This document shows, piece by piece, positions 1 to 9,347 of a stretch of DNA of 64,000 bases. This stretch comes from Fodinicurvata sp. EGI_FJ10296 (GTDB taxonomy: Bacteria > Pseudomonadota > Alphaproteobacteria > DSM-16000 > Inquilinaceae). Each line of letters begins with the position of its first letter. Position 1 is the stretch's first letter. A model generated the notes under the pieces. It did no database searches. It saw nothing but the letters and a program-made list of their open reading frames with translations, and had not been told where the DNA came from. The position numbers were made by a program, and so were the translations under genes. The stretch covers positions 186,001-250,000 of the forward strand of contig NZ_JBFCVL010000003.1 of NCBI RefSeq assembly GCF_040712075.1. The letters are read 5' to 3'.

Positions 1-140
1 CGTCGAGTGTAGTCATGTGCCGTGTATCCTTTTGGTTTCGTTCACGGCAGCAAGATATCCGGTCGTTCTCCGGCAGCCTCTCCACTTCTTGCGATCGAAC
101 CGACCCATCTCCAAAATAGGCGATGCTAGAGCAAGCTTCT

Positions 141-1340
141 CTATTGATTAACCGATCGAGCCCAATCCGCCATCAACGCCCGCCGCTTTTCGAAGACATC
201 GCCGCGCCGATAGGCCCGCTCGACCGCTGACCCGACAATATGAGCGAGTGCTTGTTCGGCGATTTCGGAGGGGTAGCTGGTCGTCTCGGCGACCCAATCC
301 CGGAACGTCGATCGGAACCCGTGCGCCGTCAGATCGCCCCGACCCATCCGGCGGAGAAGCATGAGGAACGCCATGTTGCTGAGCGGCTTGCCCTTGCGCT
401 GGCCCGGGAAGACATAGCCGGTCCGGCCGAACATGGTGCCCATGTCCTGAACGATCCTGGCGGCTGCTGGCGGCAGCGGGACGCGGTGTTCCTTGCCGGC
501 CTTCATCCGGTCGGCCGGAATGGTCCAGACGGCGCCGCCATCGCGATCGAGATCGATCTCATCCCATGTCGCGCCGAGGACCTCTGACGTCCGGGCGACG
601 GTCAGGATCGCGAACTCCAGCGCCCGGGCACTGGTCCCCACCTGTTCGCGCAGCGCCTCCATGAAAGCCGGCAACTCGGCATATGGTAGCGCCGCGTGGT
701 GCTCGACCTTCTGAACCTTCGACTTGGCCGGCAGGATGTTCTGAAGGTGACCGCGCCAGCGGGCCGGGTTCTCGCCCTCCCGATAGCCGCGAGCCGTTGC
801 CCAATCCAATACCGATTCGATGCGGCCACGCAGCCGGCTTGCGGTTTCGGATTTGCTCGACCAGATCGGCTCGATTGCCTTTAGCACCAGGTCGGTATCG
901 ACGTCAGCCACCGGCCTGTCGCCGAACACCGGATAGGCATAGGTCTTCAGCGTCGATCGCCATTGGCCCTTGTGCTTGCCATTGCGCCAGGCAGCCTCGT
1001 GTGCCTCTATATAGGATTCGGCGGCTGTCTCGAATGTGATCGCCCGGGCGGCATCCATGGCCGACGCTTCGAATTGGCGCTTCCGATGGTCCATGGGATC
1101 GATACCGCCGGCGAGCAGCTTGCGCGCGGCCAGTGCCTTTTCGCGCGCCTCGGCCAGCGACACCAGATCCACCGAACCGACGCCCATGACGCGGGCCCGG
1201 CCCTGGAACCGATATCGGACCAGCCACGACTTCGCCCCGGTTGGCCCGACATTGAGCCAGAGGTTCCCACCGTCGCCATAACGACCCGGCTCCTTGACCG
1301 TCGCCACCTTTCGCGCGGACAGCTTGCCCGTCGCCGCCAT
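141..1340 (-). CDS. Tyrosine-recombinase integrase (P4-type, DUF4102 arm domain)
   Basis: Site-specific recombinase that would integrate and excise a mobile element at a tRNA gene. The 399-residue protein has an N-terminal arm-binding domain (about 1-90, with the GRYGDGGNLWL and KSWLVRY blocks), a core-binding region (about 100-185) and a C-terminal catalytic domain. All expected active-site residues are visible: Arg250 (ARTSEVLG), a Lys near 280-283, His340 and Arg343 (AHGFRST), His367 (LAHIVG) and the nucleophile Tyr377 (AYRRG). Length is normal for the P4-integrase family and there is no truncation. It lies 150 bp beyond the 3' end of the tRNA-Ser gene, on the same strand, which is the usual arrangement when the tRNA is the attachment site. 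The rest of the element would then lie to the left, outside the window. Function confident; island membership inferred. Confidence 0.93.
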   Translation of the reverse strand: MAATGKLSARKVATVKEPGRYGDGGNLWLNVGPTGAKSWLVRYRFQGRARVMGVGSVDLVSLAEAREKALAARKLLAGGIDPMDHRKRQFEASAMDAARAITFETAAESYIEAHEAAWRNGKHKGQWRSTLKTYAYPVFGDRPVADVDTDLVLKAIEPIWSSKSETASRLRGRIESVLDWATARGYREGENPARWRGHLQNILPAKSKVQKVEHHAALPYAELPAFMEALREQVGTSARALEFAILTVARTSEVLGATWDEIDLDRDGGAVWTIPADRMKAGKEHRVPLPPAAARIVQDMGTMFGRTGYVFPGQRKGKPLSNMAFLMLLRRMGRGDLTAHGFRSTFRDWVAETTSYPSEIAEQALAHIVGSAVERAYRRGDVFEKRRALMADWARSVNQ

Positions 1341-1490
1341 CCCGACCCCCCAGATCCATGGTACATGTTGTTGTACACACTGACACGCGTTCGCAGTAAA
1401 TCACGATGGGTCGACGTAGACAAACGCCATCGCTAACGCCTTGATTTCTGGGCGTTTTCTGCTTTTCCGAGATGTCAATAAAAGGAGTAT

Positions 1491-1515
1491 TGGCGGAGAG
1501 AGAGGGATTCGAACC
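1491..1515. other. Candidate attachment-site core at tRNA-Ser 3' end
   Basis: The 3' end of the tRNA-Ser gene (T-arm, acceptor strand and CCA) faces the adjacent integrase gene. P4-type integrases commonly recombine inside such a 3' tRNA segment and restore the tRNA. No second copy of the segment is visible in the window, so the far attachment site would have to lie to the left. The assignment rests on position only. Confidence 0.3.
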
Positions 1516-1582
1516 CTCGATACGGCGTAAACCGTATACACGCTTTCCAGGCGTGCGCCTTCGACCGCTCGGCCATCTCTCC
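1491..1582 (-). tRNA. tRNA-Ser(GGA)
   Basis: Read on the minus strand, the gene starts GGAGAGATGGCCGAG and its 7-bp acceptor stem pairs GGAGAGA with TCTCTCC, followed by discriminator G and an encoded CCA. The anticodon loop is CTGGAAA between ACGC and GCGT arms, giving anticodon GGA. A long variable arm (TATACGGTTTACGCCGTATC) and the TTCGAATC T-loop are typical of a class II serine tRNA. Total length is 92 nt including CCA. Confidence 0.95.
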
Positions 1583-1787
1583 GCAGCGAGCGGGAACCTA
1601 ATCATCTGACGGCGCCGATGCAAGCGCATTGTCGCGGTCGGCGAACCGGCCCCGCCGTTTCGGAGGTATTGATACGTTAACGGGCGCAAACATCTCTTGA
1701 CCCGCGCGCTTGCATCCGTCCCAATGGCGAGGGCTACACTCCTGCATCATTCGATCTGCCACGAATTCTCCCGGGACACCCTGCAAT

Positions 1788-2096
1788 ATGATCGTCGGAC
1801 GCTTCATCGGCTGGATCTTCGTGCTTCTGGCGTTGGTCGTCCTCGCCCTGGACATTCTGGCCTGGGCCAACGAAGGCGCGTTTACGCTCACTTCGGCGGG
1901 ACAGCTCTGGTTCAACATCGACCGGGGCAGCATCGGCGTCACCCAGGCCTTCATCCAGCGCTACCTGCTGCCGGAAATCTGGGACCCGGTCATCGTCACA
2001 CTGTTGCTGTGGCCCGCCAGCGCCATCTTTCTCGGTCTCGGGATCATTTTCCTCTTCCTGTTCCGCCGGCGCCGTCAGACCCGTTTCATCGGCTGA
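1788..2096 (+). CDS. Small integral membrane protein of unknown function
   Basis: A 102-residue protein starting at the ATG of MIVGRFIGW. It has one strong N-terminal membrane segment (about 5-25, FIGWIFVLLALVVLALDILAW) and a second near the C-terminus (about 68-94, VIVTLLLWPASAIFLGLGIIFLFLF), followed by a basic RRRR tail that should lie in the cytosol. The middle part is polar and may sit in the periplasm. I do not recognise a named family. An upstream in-frame ATG at 1710 is less likely because the added residues do not look like protein. The 3' end overlaps the convergent hydrolase gene by about 11 bp. Coding status is supported by hydrophobic pattern and codon usage only. Confidence 0.65.
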   Translation: MIVGRFIGWIFVLLALVVLALDILAWANEGAFTLTSAGQLWFNIDRGSIGVTQAFIQRYLLPEIWDPVIVTLLLWPASAIFLGLGIIFLFLFRRRRQTRFIG

Positions 2097-2910
2097 CGAG
2101 CCGGACGAGATCTTCGACCGTCGCGCCCAACAGGCCGAGATCGACGGGGCGTGAAAGCCGGTGGTCGCCGTCGTGGACCAGCCTCAGCCGGGCCGGCGCG
2201 TGGCTCAATTTTTCCGTCAGGGCCGCCGATCGCTGCCAGGGGATATCCGTGTCGCATATGCCGTGAATCAGGCGCACCGGGCACGCGATGGTCTCAAGCA
2301 CCGTGCTGTTCGGTGCCAGAACGCGGTGGTTGCCGCCTTCTGTCAGCAGCGCCCGGCTGACGGGATACGGGTCCGGCCCGTAGGGCGTCGGCAGCGACAC
2401 ATGACCGTCGCGATCGAGTGTGGCGCGCTGTGCCGGTGTCAGGCGAGCGGGCAGCAGATCGACGGTGAAGTCCGGCGCCGCCGCGATGGTCGCGATGCCG
2501 GCAACACGAGCCGGCCGTGCTGCTGCCGCCAGCAGGGCGAGCCATCCGCCCATGGACGAGCCCACAAGAACAACCTTCGCCTCGGCCGGCGCCACCGCGT
2601 CGATCACCGCCAGCGCATCACCGCGCCAGCGTCCGATCGTGCCGTCCATCGGTTCACCAGTCGAGCGGCCATGGCCGAAGTAGTCGAACCGCAGGCAACC
2701 GCAGCCAAGCGTCGCCGCCCGATCGCGCAGCGTCAGCGCTTTCTGCCCGTCCATACTGGACCGGAAGCCGGGCAGAAAGACCAGTGTCGGCGCCCCGTCG
2801 ACGCGCGGCTCCAGCCTTGACCAGGCAATGAAATTCGTGGCCTCCCGCGCCAGCCGGCCGGACGTCTCAAGTCCTGCCGTGCCGGATGGTGCGATGCAGA
2901 AATTGCGCAT
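2086..2910 (-). CDS. Alpha/beta hydrolase, ABHD10-like
   Basis: Putative serine hydrolase (esterase or thioesterase), 274 residues, cytosolic since no signal peptide is seen. The oxyanion region LVFLPGFRSSMDGQKA, the nucleophile elbow GSSMGGW, a late acid in HGICDTDIPW and a final histidine in GDHRLS give a complete Ser-Asp-His triad. The overall pattern (FLPGF, then FDYFGHGRS, then GSSMGG) resembles the ABHD10/YqiA-like group of small hydrolases. The substrate cannot be told from sequence. It is transcribed divergently from the glycosyltransferase gene, with about 100 bp between the starts, and convergently with the small membrane protein. Confidence 0.85.
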   Translation of the reverse strand: MRNFCIAPSGTAGLETSGRLAREATNFIAWSRLEPRVDGAPTLVFLPGFRSSMDGQKALTLRDRAATLGCGCLRFDYFGHGRSTGEPMDGTIGRWRGDALAVIDAVAPAEAKVVLVGSSMGGWLALLAAAARPARVAGIATIAAAPDFTVDLLPARLTPAQRATLDRDGHVSLPTPYGPDPYPVSRALLTEGGNHRVLAPNSTVLETIACPVRLIHGICDTDIPWQRSAALTEKLSHAPARLRLVHDGDHRLSRPVDLGLLGATVEDLVRLVSR

Positions 2911-3011
2911 GACTATGTGGTTCCGGCCATTGGTCGTGGTAATCCCATTCGGGAATATTGTTTCGCGCTGGCGAATCCTCTAAACAAGAAGCCTAGTGTG
3001 ATGGCGGTGGC

Positions 3012-4271
3012 ATGAAGCCCGATCAATTTCCAAGACTGTTCGGTATCTCCGAAGACCCCGGCGCCGACCCTTTTGCCATGCAAAACCGTCTCGGGGCGGG
3101 CGGTCCCACCGTGCTGCAGGTCGTCCCGGAACTCAATACCGGCGGAGTCGAGCGCGGCACCGTCGATATGGTCGGTGCCATAACCCGCGCCGGTGGACGG
3201 GCTCTGGTGGTATCGTCCGGCGGACGGCTGGAGCGGGAGGTGGCGCGCCTTGGCGGCCGCCACATCACCCTTCCGGTCAAAAGCAAGGCACCGCTGACGA
3301 TCTTCCGCAACATCCGGCGCCTGGAGGAAATCATACGCGACCAGGGCGTCGATATCGTCCATGCCCGCAGCCGCGCTCCGGCCTGGTCGGCCTATTTCGC
3401 GGCCCAGCGCTGCGAAGTTGCCTTCGTGACCACCTTCCATGGCGTCTACAACGGCCACCGGGGACCAAAGCGGCTCTATAACAGCGTCATGGCCCGAGGC
3501 GACCGCGTGATTGCCATTTCGCACTATGTCGCCCGGCATATCCGCACCGTCTATGGCACCGACTGGGCCCGAATTCGCGTAATCCACCGGGGGATCGACA
3601 CCGACGTCTTCCGCCCCGATGCCGTCAGCCCGGAACGCTCCATCCAACTCGCCACCAAATGGCGCCTGCCCGACGACAAATTCGTGATCCTGCTGCCCGC
3701 ACGGCTGACCCGCTGGAAGGGCGCGCTGACATTGATTCGTGCGGCGGCGCTGCTCAATCGCGACGATATCCGGATTCTTCTGGTCGGCGACGACCAGGGT
3801 CGGACCGGTTTCGTCCGCGAGCTGGAAAAGACCATCGCGGAGCTGAACCTGACTGGCGTCGTCCAGATTGCCGGTCACTGCGACGACATGGCGGCCGCCT
3901 ACAAGCTGTCCGACGTCGTGGTCCATGCGTCGGTCGAGCCGGAGGGATTCGGCCGCGTCATCGTCGAGGCGCAGGCCCTTGGCCGGCCGGTCATCGCGAC
4001 CCGGATCGGCGCACCGCCGGAAACCGTCGTCCACGAGGAAACCGGATGGCTGGTCGACCCGGATGACCCACAGGCACTGGCCGATGCCCTGACGCGGGCA
4101 CTGTCGCTTTCACCGGCCGAGCGGGAGATCTGGGCCGCACGGGCGATCGAGAACGCCCACGGCCGGTTCACCCGCGAACGCATGGCGACCCGGACACTGG
4201 CCCTTTACGGCGAAGTCACCGCCCATACGCCATGGCTCGAACTGGGCGATCAATCCACCGATTCGCCATGA
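3012..4271 (+). CDS. Glycosyltransferase family 4 (group 1)
   Basis: Predicted retaining GT-B glycosyltransferase that moves a sugar from a nucleotide-sugar to a cell-envelope acceptor. The 419-residue protein has the N-terminal acceptor-domain motif VVPELNTGGVERGTVDM, which is typical of GT4 enzymes. The C-terminal donor domain carries PARLTRWKGALTLI and the EX7E motif (EGFGRVIVE) followed by ALGRPVIATRIGAPPETV. No membrane segment or signal peptide is present. It stands alone between divergent and unrelated genes, so the glycan (LPS core, exopolysaccharide or glycolipid) is not indicated by context, although LPS genes occur further on in the window. Start at 3012 has a weak ribosome-binding site. 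Confidence 0.88.
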   Translation: MKPDQFPRLFGISEDPGADPFAMQNRLGAGGPTVLQVVPELNTGGVERGTVDMVGAITRAGGRALVVSSGGRLEREVARLGGRHITLPVKSKAPLTIFRNIRRLEEIIRDQGVDIVHARSRAPAWSAYFAAQRCEVAFVTTFHGVYNGHRGPKRLYNSVMARGDRVIAISHYVARHIRTVYGTDWARIRVIHRGIDTDVFRPDAVSPERSIQLATKWRLPDDKFVILLPARLTRWKGALTLIRAAALLNRDDIRILLVGDDQGRTGFVRELEKTIAELNLTGVVQIAGHCDDMAAAYKLSDVVVHASVEPEGFGRVIVEAQALGRPVIATRIGAPPETVVHEETGWLVDPDDPQALADALTRALSLSPAEREIWAARAIENAHGRFTRERMATRTLALYGEVTAHTPWLELGDQSTDSP

Positions 4272-4398
4272 GGGGCGGCGATGGGGTGTTGGGATTGATG
4301 GCCGCTGCCATTAAGTATGGTAGTACGCGCCGTCGCCGCCGGTTTCCGCTGTTAGTTGCGGCTGACCGACAAAGGCGGCCGATACCCGTTCGGACGAC

Positions 4399-4426
4399 TT
4401 GACACGAGGGGCGCACAGCCTACGCT
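4399..4426 (+). promoter_or_regulatory. Weak candidate promoter for thrS
   Basis: TTGACA followed after 16 bp by TACGCT, about 95 bp before the thrS ATG. The -35 is perfect but the -10 matches only half of the consensus. This is the best sigma-70-like pair I see in the 249-bp gap; no T-box leader is evident. Confidence 0.28.
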
Positions 4427-4520
4427 GCCCGGCCACCTTTCGCATCTGCCATGCGCATCGGCGGCCACTGGCATTCACTTTTGACGACGATTTGTCACCC
4501 TAGCTTTTGCGAGATCAACG

Positions 4521-6491
4521 ATGGCCTTGGAGTCCATGGAAAACGCCACAAAACCCGACGCCGCCAGCGGCGCCGTGGTCGTCACCCTGCCCGACGGCGC
4601 ACAGCGAACGTTCGACGGCCCGGTGACCGGGCGGACCCTGGCCGGCTCCATCGCCAAGTCTCTGGCGAAGAAGGCTCTCGCCGTCAAGATCGACGGCCGC
4701 CTGACCGATCTCGATGCCGTCATCGACCGCGACTCCGTTGTCGAAATCGTAACCCGCGACAGCGAAGACGCGCTGGAACTGATCCGGCACGACACGGCTC
4801 ATGTCATGGCCGAGGCCGTCCAGTCGCTGTTTCCCGGCACACAGGTAACGATCGGACCGTCGATCGAAAACGGCTTCTATTACGACTTCGCGCGCGAAGA
4901 GCCGTTTTCGCCGGAAGACTTCCCCCGGATCGAGCGGAAGATGGCGGAGATCATCGCCCGCGATGAGGCTTTCACACGCGAAGTGTGGGACCGCGACGCT
5001 GCCATCGCCTTTTTCCGCGACCGTGGCGAGCAGTTCAAGGTCGAACTGATCCAGGACCTGCCGCCCGAAGAACCGATCTCGATCTATCGTCAGGGTGAGT
5101 GGCTCGACCTTTGCCGGGGGCCGCACATGCCCTCCACGGGACGGATCGGCAAGGGGTTCAAGCTCACCAAACTGGCCGGCGCCTATTGGCGCGGCGACCA
5201 CCGCAATCCGATGCTGCAGCGGATTTACGGTACCGCCTGGCGCAACGAAGAGGAACTCGCCGCCCATCTCGAACAGATCGCCGAGGCCGAGCGGCGGGAC
5301 CACCGGCGCATCGGGCGCGAGATGGAGCTGTTTCATCTTCAGGAAGAAGCCGTCGGTTCGATCTTCTGGCACCCCAAGGGCTGGACGCTCTACCGGACGC
5401 TGGAAGGCTACATCCGGGGCCGGCTGGAGCAGTCGGGCTATCGCGAGGTGCGCACGCCGCAATTGATCAGCCGCTCGCTCTGGGAAGAATCGGGCCACTG
5501 GGAAAAATTCCGCGACAACATGTTTACGGTCGCGGACGAAGACGAACGCGTGCTCGCGATCAAGCCGATGAACTGCCCGGCCCATGTTCAGATATTCAAG
5601 CAGGGCCTGGTGAGTTATCGCGACCTGCCGATCCGCATGGCGGAGTTCGGCTGCTGTCACCGCAACGAGTCGTCGGGCAGCCTGCACGGCATCATGCGCG
5701 TGCGCCAGATGGTTCAGGACGATGCCCATATATTCTGCCGCGACGATCAGGTCACGCCCGAAAGCGTGGCGTTCTGCGATCTGCTGCAGACCGTCTACAA
5801 GGATCTCGGCTTCGACGAAGTCAAGGTGAAGCTCGCGACCCGGCCCGAGGTTCGCGCCGGGTCCGACGAGGTATGGGACAAGGCCGAGGCAGGCCTGCGC
5901 GACGCCGTCGTTGCGGCAGGGCTCCCCTTCGAGGTGGAGCCGGGCGAAGGCGCGTTCTACGGACCGAAGCTGGAATTCCACCTGAAGGACGCCATCGGCC
6001 GGTCCTGGCAATGCGGCACGCTGCAGCTCGATTTCGTCCTGCCCGAACGTCTGGACGCGAATTACATCGGCGAAGACAGCCAGAAGCACCGGCCTGTCAT
6101 GCTGCACCGGGCGATCCTCGGCTCGATGGAACGGTTTATCGGCATCCTGATCGAAAACTATGCCGGCCGGTTCCCGATGTGGCTGGCGCCGCTGCAGGTG
6201 GTCGTCGCCACCATCACCAACGAGGCGGATGACTACGCCCGCGAGGTGCTGGAGTCGCTGCGCCGCGCCGGTTTGCGGGCCGAGATCGACCTGCGCAACG
6301 AGAAGATCAACTACAAGGTGCGCGAGCACAGCCTTCAGAAAGTGCCGGCGATCCTGGTCGTGGGCAAGAGGGAGTCCGAGGAACGGACCGTCGCGCTGCG
6401 CCGTCTTGGTGGCAAAGCGCAGGAAATCCTTGCTCTGGAAGACGTTGTGAATACACTTGGTCAGGAATCGCGCAGCCCGATCTCTTCTTGA
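4521..6491 (+). CDS. thrS: Threonyl-tRNA synthetase
   Basis: Charges tRNA-Thr with threonine, with editing of mischarged serine. The 656-residue protein has the family architecture: a TGS domain (about 15-75, LPDGAQRTF), the editing domain with [11 protein letters not shown], the class II catalytic core and an anticodon-binding C-terminus ([14 protein letters not shown] to the end). The core contains the zinc-binding Cys in KPMNCPAHV and the motif 2 segment [17 protein letters not shown]. Motif 3 is near [13 protein letters not shown]. Two in-frame ATGs (4521 and 4536) could start it; neither has a strong Shine-Dalgarno. It heads the conserved thrS-infC-rpmI-rplT-pheST translation block. Confidence 0.98.
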   Translation: MALESMENATKPDAASGAVVVTLPDGAQRTFDGPVTGRTLAGSIAKSLAKKALAVKIDGRLTDLDAVIDRDSVVEIVTRDSEDALELIRHDTAHVMAEAVQSLFPGTQVTIGPSIENGFYYDFAREEPFSPEDFPRIERKMAEIIARDEAFTREVWDRDAAIAFFRDRGEQFKVELIQDLPPEEPISIYRQGEWLDLCRGPHMPSTGRIGKGFKLTKLAGAYWRGDHRNPMLQRIYGTAWRNEEELAAHLEQIAEAERRDHRRIGREMELFHLQEEAVGSIFWHPKGWTLYRTLEGYIRGRLEQSGYREVRTPQLISRSLWEESGHWEKFRDNMFTVADEDERVLAIKPMNCPAHVQIFKQGLVSYRDLPIRMAEFGCCHRNESSGSLHGIMRVRQMVQDDAHIFCRDDQVTPESVAFCDLLQTVYKDLGFDEVKVKLATRPEVRAGSDEVWDKAEAGLRDAVVAAGLPFEVEPGEGAFYGPKLEFHLKDAIGRSWQCGTLQLDFVLPERLDANYIGEDSQKHRPVMLHRAILGSMERFIGILIENYAGRFPMWLAPLQVVVATITNEADDYAREVLESLRRAGLRAEIDLRNEKINYKVREHSLQKVPAILVVGKRESEERTVALRRLGGKAQEILALEDVVNTLGQESRSPISS

Positions 6492-6572
6492 TGGAAGATT
6501 TCGGGTTAGCGGTGTTTGTCGTTTCAACCGTCCGGGCCCTTACGGCCGGGGCCAACCGTCTTAAACCGACAC

Positions 6573-6588
6573 AGGAGAGTTTTCCATA
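6573..6588 (+). promoter_or_regulatory. Shine-Dalgarno and AUA start codon of infC
   Basis: AGGAG at 6573-6577 lies 8 nt before an ATA codon at 6586. Translation from ATA gives [18 protein letters not shown], which matches the usual N-terminus of alphaproteobacterial IF3, and no ATG or GTG serves this position. The next possible start, GTG at 6634, would cut off the conserved N-terminal segment. A rare start codon is how IF3 is known to autoregulate in other bacteria. Confidence 0.85.
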
Positions 6589-7122
6589 GCCAGAGGACCT
6601 CAGAACACCCAACCGTCCCGTGAGGGACCACGGGTGAACCGTCAGATCGATGCCATGCGCGTTCGCCTCATCGGCGCCGACGGCGAAGCCGTGGGTGTCG
6701 TTCATATCCGCGAGGCGCTCGCAGCGGCCGAGGAGGCGAGTCTCGATCTCGTCGAGATCAGCCCCAACGCGGAGCCGCCGGTCTGCAAACTGCTCGATTA
6801 CGGCAAGTATAAATACGAGCAGCAGAAGAAGAAAAACGAGGCGCGCAAGAAGCAGAAGGTTATCGAGGTCAAGGAGATTAAGCTCCGACCAAATATCGAT
6901 GACAATGATTACAACATCAAGCTTCGCAACGCACGTCGCTTCATCGACGATGGCGATAAAGTCAAGGTGACAATGCGGTTTCGTGGCCGTGAAATGGCGC
7001 ACCAGGACATTGGCATGGGCGTTCTGCACCGGGTGCGGGACGAACTTGATCCAATCGCCAAGGTCGAGCAGATGCCGAAAATGGAAGGGCGCCAGATGGT
7101 CATGGTGCTTTCGCCCCGTTAA
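6586..7122 (+). CDS. infC: Translation initiation factor IF-3
   Basis: Binds the 30S subunit, prevents premature joining with 50S and checks start-codon and initiator-tRNA pairing. The 178-residue protein starts at ATA (6586) with an AGGAG ribosome-binding site. It shows the two IF3 domains: N-terminal (INxxI-like region [23 protein letters not shown], through [22 protein letters not shown]), a lysine-rich linker ([13 protein letters not shown]) and the C-terminal domain ([26 protein letters not shown]). The rare start codon makes its own translation sensitive to IF3 level, as established for infC in E. coli. It follows thrS by 94 bp. Confidence 0.97.
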   Translation: MARGPQNTQPSREGPRVNRQIDAMRVRLIGADGEAVGVVHIREALAAAEEASLDLVEISPNAEPPVCKLLDYGKYKYEQQKKKNEARKKQKVIEVKEIKLRPNIDDNDYNIKLRNARRFIDDGDKVKVTMRFRGREMAHQDIGMGVLHRVRDELDPIAKVEQMPKMEGRQMVMVLSPR

Positions 7123-7211
7123 CGGGTTCGCCATTCCGGCCCCGGAACCCGACCCTGGAATCTGTTCCACCGGATCCGTGGGGCCTGACGAATGGCGAAG
7201 ATCGACGGGGC

Positions 7212-7240
7212 TTGCCTTGTAGCCTGGGGACGGTTATAAG
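7212..7240 (+). promoter_or_regulatory. Candidate sigma-70 promoter for rpmI-rplT
   Basis: TTGCCT, a 17-bp spacer and TATAAG, placed about 108 bp before the rpmI start in the 225-bp infC-rpmI gap. The -10 matches 5 of 6 and the -35 4 of 6 consensus bases. The resulting leader would be about 100 nt. Confidence 0.5.
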
Positions 7241-7347
7241 GCGCGCTCGCGAACCGGGTGGCGTGGCTCGGCTGTGGAACGGTGACGTTTCCGAATGCCA
7301 GGGCATGCCCGACCACCCATGTGATACCGTCAGACGAGGACGAGAAA

Positions 7348-7548
7348 ATGCCCAAGATGAAGACCAAGAGCAGCACGAAGGGGCGGTTCACACTGACCGC
7401 CACCGGAAAGGTCCGCTTCAACAGCGCGTATCGTCGCCACCGGCTGATTTCCAAGGACAAGTCGGCCAAGGAACGAAACCAGGGGACCAAGATCATGTGC
7501 GACGCGGATGCGCGCCGGGTCAAACGGTTCATGATGCCGAACGCGTGA
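7348..7548 (+). CDS. rpmI: 50S ribosomal protein L35
   Basis: A 66-residue basic ribosomal protein of the large subunit. The sequence begins MPKMKTKSSTKGRF and contains the L35 landmarks RFKxT-like FTLTATGKVRF and the Y-R-R-H-R-L block, ending near FMMPNA. I chose the ATG at 7348 because MPKMKTK is the universal N-terminus; longer in-frame upstream sequence looks non-coding. A GAGGACGAGAAA ribosome-binding region precedes it. It is followed 17 bp later by rplT, the normal pairing. Confidence 0.98.
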   Translation: MPKMKTKSSTKGRFTLTATGKVRFNSAYRRHRLISKDKSAKERNQGTKIMCDADARRVKRFMMPNA

Positions 7549-7565
7549 CGAAGGAGACCTTATAA

Positions 7566-7931
7566 ATGGCACGTGTGAAACGGGGTGTAACAACCCACGC
7601 CCGCCACAAGAAAGTAATCGATGCCGCCAAAGGCTATCGCGGCCGCCGGAAGAACACATTCCGGATCGCGAATCAGGCGGTTGAGCGCGCGGCACAGTTT
7701 GCCTATCGCGATCGGCGCAACAAGAAGCGGACCTTCCGCGCCTTGTGGATTCAGCGGATCAACGCCGGTGTGCGCGAACTTGGCATTACTTATAGCCAGT
7801 TCATGTACGGCATGAAGGCGGCGGGCATCGAAGTCGACCGCAAGGTCCTTGCCGATCTGGCCGTCAAGGAGCCGGAAGCCTTCAAGGCATTGGTCGAACA
7901 GGCCCAGGCCGCCCGCGACAAGGCCGCCTGA
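7566..7931 (+). CDS. rplT: 50S ribosomal protein L20
   Basis: A 121-residue rRNA-binding protein needed early in 50S assembly. The start [17 protein letters not shown] and the segments [21 protein letters not shown] and [21 protein letters not shown] are diagnostic of L20. The length is standard. It has a good AAGGAGACCTTATAA ribosome-binding region and follows rpmI in the same operon. In other bacteria L20 represses translation of the infC-rpmI-rplT message; no matching operator structure was searched for here. A rho-independent terminator lies about 50 bp downstream. Confidence 0.98.
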   Translation: MARVKRGVTTHARHKKVIDAAKGYRGRRKNTFRIANQAVERAAQFAYRDRRNKKRTFRALWIQRINAGVRELGITYSQFMYGMKAAGIEVDRKVLADLAVKEPEAFKALVEQAQAARDKAA

Positions 7932-7978
7932 TTCGGGAAACCGGAGCGGGCGCTCTCAATGACGGGACGCTTTCGACG

Positions 7979-8006
7979 AGGGGCCAAGCCGTGGGTTTGG
8001 CCCCTT
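7979..8006 (+). terminator. Rho-independent terminator after rplT
   Basis: AGGGGCCAA pairs with TTGGCCCCT around a short GC-rich loop, followed by TTCGT. The stem is strong and the T-tract short. It separates the rpmI-rplT unit from pheS. Confidence 0.65.
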
Positions 8007-8159
8007 TCGTGTCTGTCTCTCCCGCCCCTGATCGTTCTCGTTCCGGTCTCCGCATGCTTTAACGCGTCTATGCGGGCCATGAACCGCGTGCCGCCGGTAC
8101 TCCGGACGAGCCGCACGGTGGCGCCGACACCGATTTGACGCCGGATGGGATGATGCCGG

Positions 8160-9239
8160 ATGGAAGACCTCGACACACTACGCAACGATCTGCTGGCCCG
8201 GGTGCGCGACGCTGCCGACCTCGACAGCCTGGAAGCAGCAAGGGTCGGCGCACTCGGCCGAAAGGGCGCCATCACCGCCCTGATGAAATCGATGGGCGAG
8301 CTCTCGGTCGAGGCCCGCAAGGAACGCGGCGCGGCGCTGAACCGGATCAAGGACGAAGTGGCCGAGGCGATCGCCGAACGCCAGACGGCCCTGTCCGAGC
8401 AGGCGCTGCGGACCCGGTTGGAGCGCGAGCGGATCGACGTATCGCTGCCCCCGCGTCCTGAGCCGGCAGGCCGGATACACCCGATCACCCAGACGATCGA
8501 CGAATTGACGGCAATCTTCGCAGATATGGGATTCTCCGTCGCCGAGGGTCCCGACATCGAAGACGACTTCAATAATTTTACCGCCCTGAACATGCCGGAA
8601 GACCATCCCGCACGGCAGATGCAGGACACTTTCTATATGCCGCCGTCGGGCGGGGCGAATGCCGGCCGCGTCCTGCGCACACATACCAGCCCGGTTCAGG
8701 TCCGTACCATGCTGAAGGGCAAGCCGCCGATCCGGATCATCGCGCCGGGGCGGACCTATCGCTCCGATTACGACATGACCCATACGCCGATGTTTCATCA
8801 GGTCGAGGGGCTGGTCATCGACACCAACACCCATATGGGCCACCTGAAGGGTTGCCTGGTCGAATTCTGCCGGGCCTATTTCGGCATCGACGACCTGCCG
8901 CTGCGCTTCCGGCCGAGCTTTTTTCCGTTCACCGAACCGTCGGCCGAAGTCGATATCGGCTGCGACCGTTCCGGCGGCGAACTCAAGCTGGGCAATCACG
9001 GCGACTGGCTGGAAATACTCGGCTGCGGCATGGTTCACCCGCAGGTACTGGAGAATTGCGGACTGGACAGCACGCAGTACCAGGGCTTCGCCTTCGGCAT
9101 GGGGATCGAGCGGATCGCGATGCTGAAATACGGCATTCCCGATCTCAGAACATTTTTCGAGGCGGATCTGCGCTGGCTGCGCCACTACGGTTTCGTGCCC
9201 CTGGCCACACCGTCGCTGGCCGCCGGCCTGACCGCCTGA
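8160..9239 (+). CDS. pheS: Phenylalanyl-tRNA synthetase alpha subunit
   Basis: Catalytic subunit of the alpha2-beta2 enzyme that charges tRNA-Phe. The 359-residue protein has the N-terminal coiled-coil (about 1-90, [16 protein letters not shown]), then the class II core with [21 protein letters not shown], the [18 protein letters not shown] segment, motif 2 ([20 protein letters not shown]) and motif 3 ([20 protein letters not shown]). All are standard. Start is the ATG giving [12 protein letters not shown]. pheT follows after 108 bp, the usual partner. No Phe-rich attenuator peptide was recognised in the 228-bp upstream gap. Confidence 0.98.
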   Translation: MEDLDTLRNDLLARVRDAADLDSLEAARVGALGRKGAITALMKSMGELSVEARKERGAALNRIKDEVAEAIAERQTALSEQALRTRLERERIDVSLPPRPEPAGRIHPITQTIDELTAIFADMGFSVAEGPDIEDDFNNFTALNMPEDHPARQMQDTFYMPPSGGANAGRVLRTHTSPVQVRTMLKGKPPIRIIAPGRTYRSDYDMTHTPMFHQVEGLVIDTNTHMGHLKGCLVEFCRAYFGIDDLPLRFRPSFFPFTEPSAEVDIGCDRSGGELKLGNHGDWLEILGCGMVHPQVLENCGLDSTQYQGFAFGMGIERIAMLKYGIPDLRTFFEADLRWLRHYGFVPLATPSLAAGLTA

Positions 9240-9347
9240 GATGCACCGATTTTGCAGCCGGCCCCGCCTGGGCCGCCTTTCCCCTTCATTTGAGCGCCGC
9301 CGACCACACGACGGGCGTACGCTTGTTCACAATCGCGGAACGGTTCG

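Noticed and set aside
1-140. A gene at the left edge
   Set aside because: Only 140 bp precede the integrase stop and no frame with family-like sequence was seen.
904-1689. A 261-codon minus-strand frame across the integrase start and tRNA-Ser
   Set aside because: It runs through the tRNA gene and shifts frame relative to the integrase; the composition is shadow-like.
4515-6527. A 670-codon open frame antisense to thrS, and similar long antisense frames opposite pheT, glpT, gltB, lepA and other genes
   Set aside because: They mirror the codon bias of confidently identified genes on the other strand, have no family motifs, and have arginine- or histidine-rich low-complexity translations.
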